A stretch of 64,000 bases of DNA, taken from positions 37,058 through 101,057 of the forward strand of contig NZ_JBHSGB010000015.1 in the NCBI RefSeq assembly GCF_042654345.1. The letters run 5' to 3'. The notes under the pieces are model-generated. The model searched no databases and was not told where the DNA came from. It saw only the letters and a list, made by a program, of their open reading frames with translations. Every line of letters begins with the position of its first letter. Within the stretch, counting starts at the first letter, position 1. Source of the DNA: Pararheinheimera marina (GTDB lineage: Bacteria; Pseudomonadota; Gammaproteobacteria; Enterobacterales; Alteromonadaceae). This document shows, one piece after another, positions 35,178-45,305 of the stretch. Both the position numbers and the translations under genes were made by a program.

Positions 35178-36647
35178 TTACAGACTTTGCGCGTATTGAT
35201 AAAGCGCTTTTAGAATGGCCATTTTCTTGCTGTCGTCACCCACCTCATGCGCCAGGTTTTCCAGCTGTAACCCAAAGTCTTCAAAGGTCAGGTTGGGTTT
35301 ATCCAGGCCATGCTGCAGTTTATCGGCACGGTAACGTTGCCAGCGCTGCTGTTCCTGATAGGTCAGGGTGCTGGGGTAGTTGCGGGCGCGGAATAAAAAC
35401 AGCAGCTGGTTTAACCGGTCTTCGCTGAATAAAACCGGCGATGCCGCCAATTGCTCGGCGCTCATCTGGTGCAATTGCAGCCTCAGTTTGCGGTCGCTGT
35501 CGCTGACAAAACCGTTGTACAACTGATAATCCGGGTTGGTTTCATCTTTGTAGTCATTCGGCAACTGGTACAGTTCAACCACTTTGTTTTGTATGTTGGT
35601 CTGGTGCTGACGTAAAAAATCCAGATGGCGGCGACAGGCGCCGCGGTCAATGCCCAATTCATCTGCCCGTTGCTCGGACAGTGTTTTCGCCGGAGCGAGC
35701 ACCGGGCATTTATTCAGATGGATCAGTTTCAGGCCAAGCCGCTGTTGGTCGGGTGCCAAATCTTCCGTTTTGGTAAACAACAGCTGCTGGACTGACGCGA
35801 GGTCCAGTTCCAACAATGGGCTGGGGTCTGCTTGCAGGTTCCAGACGATCACTGCGTTTTTATTGGTTGGGTGCCAGGCCAAAGGCACTATCCAGCTGGC
35901 GCAGCCCTGCAGAGCCGGCAACCGGCCAGACACATGCACCAAAGGCATCAGGTTGACGGTGTCGAGCAGCGCGACCAGCTCGGCTTTTTTGCGCAGTGAA
36001 AACAAATAAGCGAAAAGTTTTGGTTGGTGCTGTTTAATCAGCTTCGCCATCTCAATGGTGGCGTAGACGTCAGACAGCGCATCGTGCGCCCGTTGATGGC
36101 CAAGACCATTGGCTTTGGTCAGCTCTTCGAGTTTAAAACTCGGGCTGCCGTCCGCCCGCTCTGGCCAGACAATGCCTTCAGGGCGCAGTGCATAACAGGC
36201 GCGGACTATGTCAATTAAATCCCAACGGCTGTTGCCGTTTTGCCATTCGCGGGCATAAGGGTCGATAAAGTTGCGGTAAAAGCTGTACCGCGTCACTTCA
36301 TCATCAAAACGCAGGCTGTTATAACCAAGCACACAACTGCCGGGCTCACTGAAACGGGTGGCAATACGGCGGCAAAACTCCAGCTCGGTTAATCCACGTT
36401 GGTTGCATAATTGTGGCGTCAGCCCGGTGATCAGCGCCGCCTGCGGGTGTGGCAGGTAGTCCGGCGCTAATTGGCAATACCACATGTCAGGTTCGCCAAT
36501 TGGGTTCAGGTCCAGGTCGGTACGGATACCGCCAAACTGAGCCGGACGGTCTTTTTTCGGGTCTGCACCCCAGGTTTCATAATCGTAAAAATAAAGGGAG
36601 GCTGGCTGGTTCACTCTGCGTAGCTTATCGTTATCGGCTTGGTCCAT
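35178..36647 (-). CDS. sbcB: Exonuclease I
   Basis: 489-aa single-strand-specific 3'-5' DNA exonuclease. DEDDh catalytic residues are in FYDYETWG (D, E), GYNSLRFDDE and HDALSDV. SH3-like and helical C-terminal parts are full length compared with E. coli SbcB. It acts in mismatch repair and recombination. It is divergent from the deaminase gene with about 120 bp between. Confidence 0.96.
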   Translation of the reverse strand: MDQADNDKLRRVNQPASLYFYDYETWGADPKKDRPAQFGGIRTDLDLNPIGEPDMWYCQLAPDYLPHPQAALITGLTPQLCNQRGLTELEFCRRIATRFSEPGSCVLGYNSLRFDDEVTRYSFYRNFIDPYAREWQNGNSRWDLIDIVRACYALRPEGIVWPERADGSPSFKLEELTKANGLGHQRAHDALSDVYATIEMAKLIKQHQPKLFAYLFSLRKKAELVALLDTVNLMPLVHVSGRLPALQGCASWIVPLAWHPTNKNAVIVWNLQADPSPLLELDLASVQQLLFTKTEDLAPDQQRLGLKLIHLNKCPVLAPAKTLSEQRADELGIDRGACRRHLDFLRQHQTNIQNKVVELYQLPNDYKDETNPDYQLYNGFVSDSDRKLRLQLHQMSAEQLAASPVLFSEDRLNQLLFLFRARNYPSTLTYQEQQRWQRYRADKLQHGLDKPNLTFEDFGLQLENLAHEVGDDSKKMAILKALYQYAQSL

Positions 36648-36771
36648 TGCCGCTCAGTCTAACAGTAACAGCCAAGGGCGTCATGTTTGCTGTGGCCACG
36701 CCCGGCAGAAAATTCACTTGTACCCGCGTACGCCTTGCGGTAAAAGGTCCGGCTAATTGGAGGCTAAATCA

Positions 36772-37368
36772 ATGAATAAAATTCCCTTTGTTGCAACACC
36801 AGGCCAGGCCGTCACGGTTGAACTGCCGGAGTGGGTGGCTGAGATCATTGACTGGGACAAAGTGTACCGCTCGGATGAAGAAAAAATGGCGTTGGCCATT
36901 GAGCTGTCGAAACAAAACGTGCTGCGTGGCACTGGTGGTCCTTTTGGTACCGCCATTTTTGACCGCGCATCCGGCTTATTGGTTGGTGTTGGCGTTAACC
37001 GTGTGGTGCCGCTGACCAACAGTACGTTACATGGTGAAACCGTAGCCATTATGTTGGCGGAAAAAGCGTTGGGGGCTTTTACTCTGGCGGTGGATACTGG
37101 CCGTGAGCTCTTTACTTCTTGCGAGCCTTGCGCCATGTGCATGGGCGCCGTGCTGTGGAGTGGTGTTAACCGGCTGGTCTGTGCCGGTGCAGCCGAAGAT
37201 GCTCGCGCCATAGGCTTTGACGAAGGTCCGGTATTTGAACAGTCGTATGACTATTTAAAAAATGCCGGTATCGAGGTGGTGCGCCAGTTTATGCGTGCTG
37301 ACGCAAAAGCTGTGCTGGATCACTACAAAGATTCAGGTGGCCGTATTTATAACGGCAAGGAGAGCTGA
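36772..37368 (+). CDS. Nucleoside/guanine deaminase family protein
   Basis: 198-aa zinc deaminase of the cytidine-deaminase-like fold. HGE (TLHGETVA) carries the His ligand and catalytic Glu, CEPCAMC the two Cys ligands. Guanine-type base deamination is likely but the substrate is not certain. TTGGAGG sits 8 bp before ATG 36772; the frame is open a little further upstream. The next gene overlaps by one base. Confidence 0.87.
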   Translation: MNKIPFVATPGQAVTVELPEWVAEIIDWDKVYRSDEEKMALAIELSKQNVLRGTGGPFGTAIFDRASGLLVGVGVNRVVPLTNSTLHGETVAIMLAEKALGAFTLAVDTGRELFTSCEPCAMCMGAVLWSGVNRLVCAGAAEDARAIGFDEGPVFEQSYDYLKNAGIEVVRQFMRADAKAVLDHYKDSGGRIYNGKES

Positions 37369-37862
37369 TGCTGTATGTGGTGATGTTGGGCGGCAAACAC
37401 CCCAAAGCCAATATTGAAGTGCACGATGTGGTAGTGGTGGCAGGCGACAGTCTGGAAAGTTGTTACCCACGCTTGCGCGAGCTCTGGTTTGGCAGTCTGG
37501 CTGGTATGCATATTGACAGCTGGCTGGCTGTGGATGGCATAGAGGGCTATCAGCTGCGTTTGGAAGATAATCCACCGGAAGCAGGGGCACTGAAACTGTT
37601 TTTGCTGAACTACGGCGGCTATCTGCCGGGCAATTTTGGTGAAGAACACCAGTTTGTGTTGCAGCTGGCGCATGACAAAGCCGAAGCCAAAGCGCTTGGC
37701 AAAAAGCGCTACCCACCACTGTGGGACAAGCCCCATACCGATGCGGTGATCGACATTGATGACTGCCTGGCGATTGAACAGGTGGATGGCAAGTACCTGC
37801 ATTTAGTGGTTGGCGCCCATGCTGAGCTGGTGCAGCAGTCGGATTATCTGGTATTGGCGTAG
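37368..37862 (+). CDS. DUF1543-family protein
   Basis: 164-aa protein with two repeats of a LYVVMLGGKHPKANIEVHDVVVVAG-type beta-alpha unit, as found in DUF1543. Function unknown. Its ATG overlaps the deaminase stop (TGATG), so the two are coupled, though the pairing does not reveal a role. Confidence 0.85.
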   Translation: MLYVVMLGGKHPKANIEVHDVVVVAGDSLESCYPRLRELWFGSLAGMHIDSWLAVDGIEGYQLRLEDNPPEAGALKLFLLNYGGYLPGNFGEEHQFVLQLAHDKAEAKALGKKRYPPLWDKPHTDAVIDIDDCLAIEQVDGKYLHLVVGAHAELVQQSDYLVLA

Positions 37863-38219
37863 CATCAGACGATGCTCAGCAACTCAAATAAACCGCGCAC
37901 AATCTGGCATTGATTTTGCGCGTATCTGACCACGAAGCTGCATAGCGGTAGTAGCTGATGTTCCTTTAGAAGCCAGAATAACTGGTAACCCTCATTGCAC
38001 AGCCTCAGATTAACGTTTTACAAAATTAAATTGATTAAATATTTAATAAAATCAATTTATTATACTTTTGTGTAAACGGTCGGATAAATTTAGTCGTTCG
38101 CAAATAATTCTGTTATCCAACTAAAAATCGACTGGAGCGTCAGGGTTGTTTATGTAAAATAGCTAGCTTCAGCTGTTTTTGCAGTGAAATGATTGAAATA
38201 GCAAGTAAAGGGTTGTCAG
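37863..38219. promoter_or_regulatory. 357-bp AT-rich region upstream of endonuclease I
   Basis: Very AT-rich between 38015 and 38070, with an inverted repeat AAATTGATT (38028-38036) / AATCAATTT (38050-38058). A TTATACTT hexamer-like block follows and could be a -10. The gene-free sequence is otherwise unremarkable. Confidence 0.45.
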
Positions 38220-39164
38220 GTGTATTTTTGGTTTGTAGTGGTTCTAGGGTTCAGCGCCTGTGGTTTGTCGGCAGCGCCTGCCAGTTTTGAAAGTGCAAAA
38301 AAAGTGGCAAGCCGGGTTTATTCGGCTGAAAAACAAGAGTTTTATTGTGGCTGTGCCATTCGCTGGCAAGCGGGCAAAGGCACACCGGACTTAACCAGCT
38401 GTGGTTACCAGGTGCGGAAGAACGGCCCACGTGCCAGCCGGATTGAATGGGAACATGTGATGCCGGCGCAACAATTTGGCTCGCCACTGAGTTGCTGGCA
38501 ACAAGGCGGCCGCAAGCAATGCGCGGCCAAAGATCCTTTGTTTCAGCAGATGGAAGCCGACCTGTTTAACCTCAAACCTGCCATTGGCGAAGTGAACGGC
38601 GACAGGGCGCATTACCGCTTCGGCATGTTGCCAAATGCGAAGGCCGCTTATGGCCAGTGCCCGGTGAAAATTGATTTTCAGGCGCGGTTGGTGGAGCCCA
38701 GGGCGCAAATTCGCGGTGATATTGCCCGCATCCATTTTTACATGGCCGATAAATACGGCATTGTGCTGGCCAAAGCCCAACAACAGCTGTTTATGGCCTG
38801 GCACCAACAAGACCCGGTTGATGCTGCAGAGCTGCAGTTACAACAACGTATTGCGCAGCAAATGGGGCATGCCAATGAATTTGTCACGGGTAAAAAACAC
38901 TGGGTGCTGAACTACCAGGTCAGCCGGTTTGGCCTTGTTGGCACGGCCATGCGTTCGGTAGGTGTCAGCCCGGCTTCCTCGGCATCAGCTTTTGTTAAAG
39001 GGAATAAAAACAGCAAGTTGTACCATCTTAGCCATTGCAGTGGTTATGGCCGGATTGCGGAGCGCAATCAGGTGATATTTGCGTCTGAACAGCAGGCCCG
39101 TGATGCCGGTTTCAGCCTGGCGGGCAACTGCAAAGCCATCGCTGGCCAGTCAGCAGGGGATTAA
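38220..39164 (+). CDS. Exported endonuclease I with extra C-terminal Ada-type domain
   Basis: 314-aa secreted nuclease of the Dns/EndA family. Signal peptide first, then the catalytic core with RIEWEHVMPAQQFG and NLKPAIGEVNGDRAHYRFG, the His-Me-finger region of periplasmic DNase I. Beyond the normal end, residues about 258-305 (GNKNSKLYHLSHCSGY ... SLAGNC) match the small two-Cys domain seen in Ada-type metal-binding and in some secreted nucleases. The GTG start follows AAAGGG. May digest extracellular DNA. Confidence 0.9.
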   Translation: MYFWFVVVLGFSACGLSAAPASFESAKKVASRVYSAEKQEFYCGCAIRWQAGKGTPDLTSCGYQVRKNGPRASRIEWEHVMPAQQFGSPLSCWQQGGRKQCAAKDPLFQQMEADLFNLKPAIGEVNGDRAHYRFGMLPNAKAAYGQCPVKIDFQARLVEPRAQIRGDIARIHFYMADKYGIVLAKAQQQLFMAWHQQDPVDAAELQLQQRIAQQMGHANEFVTGKKHWVLNYQVSRFGLVGTAMRSVGVSPASSASAFVKGNKNSKLYHLSHCSGYGRIAERNQVIFASEQQARDAGFSLAGNCKAIAGQSAGD

Positions 39165-39278
39165 AAAAGCCAGCTGGCTTTAGCGGCGCCGGTTGTGAAT
39201 TTACCGTGATCGGCTTGTCGTTGGCGAATCACTCAGGTACAACATCAGCATGCCTGAATTAAATCAACGAGATACCCT

Positions 39279-40298
39279 ATGAAACCTTTACTGCTCGCTG
39301 CTGCCTTGTTGCCTTTCGCCAGTCTGGCAGCGCAGCCACCTATTGCCATTGTGATCCATGGCGGCGCTGGTACCATCCAAAAAGAGCAAATGTCAGCGGC
39401 CCAGGAGCAGGCCTATCATGCCACGCTGAAACACGCGGTAGAGCAGGGCTATGCGGTGCTTGAACAAGGTGGCAGCAGCCTGGACGCCGTCACCCAGGCG
39501 GTGCTGGTGCTGGAAGATTCGCCGCTGTTCAATGCCGGGAAAGGGGCTGTCTATACCTATGATGAAACCCATGAACTGGATGCCTCTATTATGCGTGGTG
39601 ATACGCAGGAAGCTGGGGCTGTTGCAGGTGTAACTACAGTGAAAAACCCCGTGTTACTGGCCCGTGCAGTGATGGAAAAATCTGAGCATGTGATGCTCTC
39701 GGGCAAAGGTGCAGAGCAATTCGCCGCCGAGCAAAAACTGGAGCTGGTACCCAACAGCTATTTTGATACTGAATTTCGCTATGAAGCGCTGAAAAAAGCC
39801 AAAGCCAGTATGCAAAAGTTACCACAGCAAGCACGAAATTTCCGTTTGGAAGCTCCCTGGCAACCGGCTTGGAATATGGGCACCGTCGGTGCTGTCGCTA
39901 TTGATAAAAGCGGCAATCTGGCTGCCGCCACCTCAACCGGCGGTATGACGGCCAAACGTTATGGCCGCATTGGTGATGCTCCAATCATAGGTGCGGGTAA
40001 CTATGCAGATAACCAAAGCTGTGCAGTGTCAGCCACTGGACATGGTGAGTTTTTTATCCGTTACCGGGTAGCTTCCGACATTTGTGCCCGGGTGAAATAC
40101 CAGGGAATTAGCGCCGCTAAAGCTGCGGATCAGGTGATCCAGCAGGAGCTGGCAAAAGTGGGGGGGACAGGTGGTGTGATCCTGATTGACCGCAAAGGCA
40201 ACGTCAGCTGGAGTTTTAATACCGAAGGCATGTACAGAGCCCGCAAGGTGCAGGGAACCGAGGCCGTTACCGAAATTTTTAAGGACAGTTCCTTTTAG
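39279..40298 (+). CDS. Isoaspartyl peptidase / L-asparaginase, exported
   Basis: 339-aa Ntn-hydrolase precursor that self-cleaves before the catalytic Thr in NMGTVGAVA. IVIHGGAGT at the N-terminus and TSTGGMTAKRYGRIGDAPIIGAG after the nucleophile fit the IaaA family, which hydrolyses beta-aspartyl dipeptides. A signal peptide (LLLAAALLPFASLAA) suggests a periplasmic site, unlike E. coli IaaA. Confidence 0.93.
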   Translation: MKPLLLAAALLPFASLAAQPPIAIVIHGGAGTIQKEQMSAAQEQAYHATLKHAVEQGYAVLEQGGSSLDAVTQAVLVLEDSPLFNAGKGAVYTYDETHELDASIMRGDTQEAGAVAGVTTVKNPVLLARAVMEKSEHVMLSGKGAEQFAAEQKLELVPNSYFDTEFRYEALKKAKASMQKLPQQARNFRLEAPWQPAWNMGTVGAVAIDKSGNLAAATSTGGMTAKRYGRIGDAPIIGAGNYADNQSCAVSATGHGEFFIRYRVASDICARVKYQGISAAKAADQVIQQELAKVGGTGGVILIDRKGNVSWSFNTEGMYRARKVQGTEAVTEIFKDSSF

Positions 40299-40342
40299 TC
40301 GGCTACGCTTAATATGTTGCCAGTCAACATGTTGAGGGAGTT

Positions 40343-40762
40343 ATGGACTTACTGAAAGTAGCTGATCATATGAACCGTCATCCCGCCACGTTCAACCGGG
40401 AAATGTCGGTCGAAGAAGCGGTAAACAAGCTGATTATTGCAGAGCAGTTGGGTGGACCAGTGGTGGACGCCCAAAAGAAAGTGATAGGTTTTATTTCGGA
40501 GCAGGATTGTCTGGCGCGTATGTTGTCCGACACCTACCACCTGGCGCAAAGTGCAACAGTGGGTGATGTGATGCGGGCCGACGTGCTGACCGTGAAGTCT
40601 TACGACGGCATTGTCGACTTAGCGCAAACCATGTTGCAGGCCAAACCTAAAATTTACCCTGTGGTGGATGATAACGGCCTGCTGCTGGGCGTGATCAGCC
40701 GCTCTGACGTGCTTAGAGCCATCGATCTGGAACTGCACGCACATTACAAAGCCGTCAGTTAG
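40343..40762 (+). CDS. CBS-domain pair protein
   Basis: 139-aa protein made almost wholly of two CBS domains (HPATFNREMSVEEAVNKL ... VIGFISEQDCL and VLTVKSYDGIVDLAQTM ... LLGVISRSDVLRAI). Such proteins bind adenine nucleotides and sense energy state. No effector domain is attached, and the partner is unknown. GAGGGAG precedes the start. Confidence 0.9.
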   Translation: MDLLKVADHMNRHPATFNREMSVEEAVNKLIIAEQLGGPVVDAQKKVIGFISEQDCLARMLSDTYHLAQSATVGDVMRADVLTVKSYDGIVDLAQTMLQAKPKIYPVVDDNGLLLGVISRSDVLRAIDLELHAHYKAVS

Positions 40763-40781
40763 GCGCGCTTTCGAAAAAATT

Positions 40782-40811
40782 GGCGCAGCAGAGGTACGCT
40801 GCGCCTTGTTC
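40782..40811 (+). terminator. Terminator after CBS gene
   Basis: GGCGCAGC / GCTGCGCC stem with an 8-nt loop, followed by TTGTT. Confidence 0.6.
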
Positions 40812-40868
40812 TGACTGGATCTTCCCCCTCTGAACTTGATAGCATGACGGCCGTATTTAAAGAGGACC

Positions 40869-43800
40869 ATGCTGTTGACTGTTTCTATTTCCGCGCTTGC
40901 TCAGACCATTCCCCAATCTTTACTGAAAGATCAGTTTAAATTTCGTCAGGCACTGAAACGCATTCCAGCTGATGCGTCGCCGGAGCAGCAACAGCAGCAG
41001 TTAAATCAACTGGCTGAACGTATTGAAAAATCAGTGCAAAGCCGCGCCTTGCGGCAAGCCGCTGTACCGCGTATTCAGTATCCGGCCGAGCTTCCTGTGG
41101 TTGGCAAAAAGGACGAAATTAAACAGGCCATCGCGAAGCATCAGGTGGTGATTATTGCCGGTGAGACAGGCTCAGGCAAAACCACTCAAATTCCGAAAAT
41201 TTGTCTGGAGCTTGGCCGTGGTGTCGCTGGTTTGATTGGCCACACCCAGCCCCGAAGGCTGGCGGCCCGTTCAGTGTCAGCACGGCTAGCGGAAGAGTTG
41301 TCGGTGGAACTGGGGCAACAAGTTGGTTTTAAGATCCGCTTTGGTGACCACACAGCGCCAAACACCTTGGTCAAACTGATGACAGACGGTGTGCTGCTGG
41401 CGGAGATCCAGCAGGACAGGTTCCTCAATCAATACGACACTCTGATTATCGACGAAGCGCACGAGCGCAGTCTGAATATCGATTTCTTGTTGGGTTATTT
41501 ACGCCAGTTACTGCCCAAACGGCCTGATCTGAAAGTCATTATTACCTCCGCCACCATTGACCCTGAGCGGTTCTCCAAACATTTTTATGACGCGCCCATT
41601 ATTGAAGTGTCTGGCCGCACCTACCCGGTAGAGGTGCGGTACCGGCCTGTGGCTGAAAATGACGACAAAGACGCCGATCAGCTGCAATCCATTTTCGACG
41701 CGGTGCAGGAGCTTTATCAGGAACCTCCCGGCGATATTCTGATTTTCTTAAATGGTGAACGCGAAATTCGCGACACCGCCGATGCGCTCGACAAACTCAA
41801 GCTGCCTCACACTGAAGTATTACCGCTGTACGCGCGCTTAAGTGCGGCAGAGCAAAACCGTATTTTCCAAAGTCATGCTGGCCGGCGTATTGTGCTGTCG
41901 ACCAACGTGGCGGAAACCTCGCTGACAGTGCCGGGTATTCGTTATGTGATAGACCCGGGGACCGCCCGTTTATCACGCTACAGCTACCGCTCCAAAGTGC
42001 AGCAATTGCCGATTGAAGCGGTCAGTCAGGCCAGTGCAAACCAACGGAAAGGCCGTTGTGGCCGTGTGGCTGCCGGTATCTGTATTCGTTTGTACAGCGA
42101 AGACGATTTTATCAGCAGGCCGGAATTTACCGACCCGGAAATTCTGCGCACCAACTTGGCATCGGTCATCCTGCAAATGCTGGCTTTAGGCCTGGGGGAT
42201 ATCCATGCGTTTCCTTTTATCGAGAAGCCGGACAGCCGCTTTATTAATGACGGCGTCAAACTGCTGGAAGAGCTCGGTGCGCTGAAAACCGGCGGGGGTG
42301 TCAAAGCGCTGCAGCTGACCGAAACCGGTAAACAGTTGTCGCGGTTGCCGGTAGACCCTCGTCTGGCGCGTATGGTGCTGACGGCGGCGAAAACCGGCTG
42401 TTTGCAGGAAGTGCTGGTGATTGTGTCGGCCTTGTCTATTCAGGACCCACGCGAACGTCCGTTGGATAAACAACAAAAAGCCACCGAGCTGCACGGCCGC
42501 TTTGCCGACAATGACTCTGATTTTAATGCCTGGCTGAACCTCTGGGCCTATTTGCAGGAACAGCAGGAGTTGTTGTCGAACAACCAGTTCCGCCGGCTAT
42601 GCAAACAGGAATTGCTGAATTACCTGCGGGTACGCGAATGGCAGGATCTGTACGGCCAGCTCAGTCAGATTTGCAACGAACAGCAATGGGGCTTTAACCA
42701 GGAGCCGGCCAGTTATCAGCAAACCCATAGTGCGTTGTTAAGTGGTTTATTGGGCCAGGTCGGCAGTCGTGATGCGGAAGCCGATTACCTGGGCCCGCGG
42801 CAAAGCCGTTTTTATGTGTTCCCGGGCTCTGGCTTATTTAAACGCAAGCCTAAATGGGTGATGACGGCTGAACTGGTGGAAACCTCCAGACTCTATGCGC
42901 GTTCCGTGGCCAAAATAGAACCTGAGTGGATTGAGCCTCTGGCCCAGCATCTGGTGAACCGCAATTACAGCGAACCCCACTGGGAAAAGAAAAAAGGCGC
43001 GGTGGTGGCCTTTGAGCAGGTGTCCTTGTATGGCCTGATCATTGTGGGCCGCCGACCTGTGTTGTACAGCCGGATTGACCCCGCTGTCTGTCACCAGATT
43101 TTTGTGCGTGAAGCGCTGGTCAATCAGGAGTTGGGCCTGAATGAAGGCTTTTTGCAGCACAATCAGCGGCTAATTGACGAAGTCACCGAGCTGGAAGAGA
43201 AGTCACGCCGTCGTGACATTCTGGTCGATGAAGACACGTTGGCGGCCTTTTATGCAGACAAAATTCCAGTGTGGGCGAATAACCGCATCGATTTTGCCAA
43301 GTGGTGGAAAGAGGCCAAAGCCAAAACGCCGAAGTTACTGCATTTTGACCCGGAACAGCTGCGTCGTCATGATGCGGCCGATGTCACCAATGACAGATTT
43401 CCGGAGTTCTGGCGCCAGGGCAATCTGACCTTACCGCTGGATTACCATTTTTCGCCGGGCGCGCCAGATGATGGTGTCAGTTTACTGGTGCCGTTATCGC
43501 TGCTGAACCAGTTGGAAGACCGCGGCTTTGACTGGTTGATCCCAGGTTTACGTCACGATTTATTGGTCGCGCTGATCAAATGCCTGCCTAAGCAGTACCG
43601 GCGCAATTTTGTACCTGCGCCCAATTACGCGGATGCGTTGCTACAAAGTATTCAGCCAGAAGACGGTGCTTTGCTCGAGGTAATGACCCAGCGGTTAAAA
43701 CGGATGTCCGGGGTGACCATTCCGGACGACGCCTGGCAGTTGGCGGAACTCGACACTCACCTGAAGTTCAATTTCAAGGTGGTGGACGATAAAGGCCAGA

Positions 43801-44750
43801 CCATTAAACAAAGCCGCTCTTTGTTGCTGTTAAAGCAAGAATTGCAAGGCAAAGTGCAGCAAAACCTCAGCGAAGTGGCCGAGCAGGGTATAGAGCAGGA
43901 GGAACTCACCCAATGGACCTTTGGTCATCTGCCGCGTGAATACGTCAAACTGCAGGCCGGTTATGAAATCAAAGCCTATCCGGCTCTGGTGGACGATAAA
44001 CATTCGGTGTCCATCAAACTGCTGGATAACCCGGAACAGGCGAAGAGCCAGTCCAGGTTTGGCTTGCGTCGTTTGTTGCTGCTGAACGTGCCCTCGCCGG
44101 TCAAGTACCTGCAGGAGTCCTTACCCAACAAAGCCAAACTTGGGCTCTACTTCAACCCCTTTGGTAAGGTGCTGGAGTTGATTGACGACTGCATTGCTGC
44201 GGCGGTTGACCAGTTAGTGGCTCAGCAGCCCTGGCCTGAAGATGAAGCGCAATTTCTGGCGCTGAAGGAAAAAGTTCGGGCGGACCTGGGTGACGCTGTG
44301 GTCAAAATAGCGCTCAAAGTGGAGCAAATACTGACGCTGTCGCACGATATTCAAAAGAAGCTGAAAGGCAAAGTAGATTTAAAGCATGTGCAGGGGCAGG
44401 GCGAAATTAAACAGCAGCTGGACGCGCTGGTGTTTAAAGGCTTTGTCAGCAGCCACGGCGCTGAACGACTGGACCATGTGCACAGGTATTTGCAGGCTTT
44501 GCAAAAGCGGCAGGAGAAACTGCCGATAGACCCGCATAGGGATCGGTTAATGTCGCTGGAATTCGCCAAAGCCGATGAAGCCTACAAGAACCTGTTGGGG
44601 AAATACGCAGGCCGGGTGGTTCCAGAACCTGTACTTGAACTGCGCTGGATGCTGGAGGAACTTAAAGTGTCTTTATTTGCTCAAACTTTAGGCACTCCAT
44701 ATCCGGTTTCGGTCAAACGTATTCTATTAGCGGTTAATGAGTTGAAGTAA
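40869..44750 (+). CDS. hrpA: ATP-dependent RNA helicase HrpA
   Basis: 1293-aa DEAH-box RNA helicase. Walker A GETGSGKTTQIPK, DEAH in DEAHERSLNIDF, SAT in ITSATID and the QRKGRCGR motif VI are all present, followed by HA2/OB domains and the long C-terminal DUF3418 region characteristic of HrpA. In E. coli it rescues stalled ribosomes. The start AGAGGACC-ATG is good. The response-regulator gene follows after 67 bp. Confidence 0.96.
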   Translation: MLLTVSISALAQTIPQSLLKDQFKFRQALKRIPADASPEQQQQQLNQLAERIEKSVQSRALRQAAVPRIQYPAELPVVGKKDEIKQAIAKHQVVIIAGETGSGKTTQIPKICLELGRGVAGLIGHTQPRRLAARSVSARLAEELSVELGQQVGFKIRFGDHTAPNTLVKLMTDGVLLAEIQQDRFLNQYDTLIIDEAHERSLNIDFLLGYLRQLLPKRPDLKVIITSATIDPERFSKHFYDAPIIEVSGRTYPVEVRYRPVAENDDKDADQLQSIFDAVQELYQEPPGDILIFLNGEREIRDTADALDKLKLPHTEVLPLYARLSAAEQNRIFQSHAGRRIVLSTNVAETSLTVPGIRYVIDPGTARLSRYSYRSKVQQLPIEAVSQASANQRKGRCGRVAAGICIRLYSEDDFISRPEFTDPEILRTNLASVILQMLALGLGDIHAFPFIEKPDSRFINDGVKLLEELGALKTGGGVKALQLTETGKQLSRLPVDPRLARMVLTAAKTGCLQEVLVIVSALSIQDPRERPLDKQQKATELHGRFADNDSDFNAWLNLWAYLQEQQELLSNNQFRRLCKQELLNYLRVREWQDLYGQLSQICNEQQWGFNQEPASYQQTHSALLSGLLGQVGSRDAEADYLGPRQSRFYVFPGSGLFKRKPKWVMTAELVETSRLYARSVAKIEPEWIEPLAQHLVNRNYSEPHWEKKKGAVVAFEQVSLYGLIIVGRRPVLYSRIDPAVCHQIFVREALVNQELGLNEGFLQHNQRLIDEVTELEEKSRRRDILVDEDTLAAFYADKIPVWANNRIDFAKWWKEAKAKTPKLLHFDPEQLRRHDAADVTNDRFPEFWRQGNLTLPLDYHFSPGAPDDGVSLLVPLSLLNQLEDRGFDWLIPGLRHDLLVALIKCLPKQYRRNFVPAPNYADALLQSIQPEDGALLEVMTQRLKRMSGVTIPDDAWQLAELDTHLKFNFKVVDDKGQTIKQSRSLLLLKQELQGKVQQNLSEVAEQGIEQEELTQWTFGHLPREYVKLQAGYEIKAYPALVDDKHSVSIKLLDNPEQAKSQSRFGLRRLLLLNVPSPVKYLQESLPNKAKLGLYFNPFGKVLELIDDCIAAAVDQLVAQQPWPEDEAQFLALKEKVRADLGDAVVKIALKVEQILTLSHDIQKKLKGKVDLKHVQGQGEIKQQLDALVFKGFVSSHGAERLDHVHRYLQALQKRQEKLPIDPHRDRLMSLEFAKADEAYKNLLGKYAGRVVPEPVLELRWMLEELKVSLFAQTLGTPYPVSVKRILLAVNELK

Positions 44751-44817
44751 CGGCTTGGCAAAAACAGAAACAGCTTTTACACTGAAACATCATGGAGTTG
44801 TAGTGGCGAGGAATGCT

Positions 44818-45207
44818 ATGGATCAAATCAGACGTAAACAAGTAATGGTGGTGGATGACGAAGATTTTATGCTGCGTTATCTCGACAGTAGTTTGTCACC
44901 TTATTACCAGCTGTACTACGCCAAAAGCGGCACTGAAGCTCTGCAACTGGTGCTGGAAACCAAACCAGACCTGGTGTTGATGGATATCTGCATGCCAGGG
45001 CTGGATGGACTGGATACCTGCCGCTTATTAAAAAATGCCCCCGAGACCTGCCACATTCCCGTGCTGATGATGTCCGGCATGGACAGAATGCAAGATGAAG
45101 TGCACGCACTGGACGCCGGTGCCGATGCTTTTGTCAGTAAACCTCTGCATGTTCAACAGGTTCACTCCTTAATTGACGATTTGCTGTTCAGCTACGTACA
45201 TAAATAA
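44818..45207 (+). CDS. Single-domain response regulator
   Basis: 129-aa CheY-like receiver. The acidic pocket DDED, phospho-acceptor in LVLMDICMPGLDG, the Ser switch (MMSGM) and Lys in FVSKPL are all in place; no output domain. ATG 44818 is chosen for its GAGGA site; a longer frame from TTG 44755 begins inside the hrpA-gene spacer. The PilZ gene that follows may belong to the same signalling context (inference). Confidence 0.9.
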   Translation: MDQIRRKQVMVVDDEDFMLRYLDSSLSPYYQLYYAKSGTEALQLVLETKPDLVLMDICMPGLDGLDTCRLLKNAPETCHIPVLMMSGMDRMQDEVHALDAGADAFVSKPLHVQQVHSLIDDLLFSYVHK

Positions 45208-45305
45208 GGCTTTACAGCCATCCTGCACTTGTCTATAACAGGGCTAGTTAGTAGAGCGAACACTTTTTAATCTCCCGCAATCCAACTCGCTCTCAGGTGG
45301 AGACT

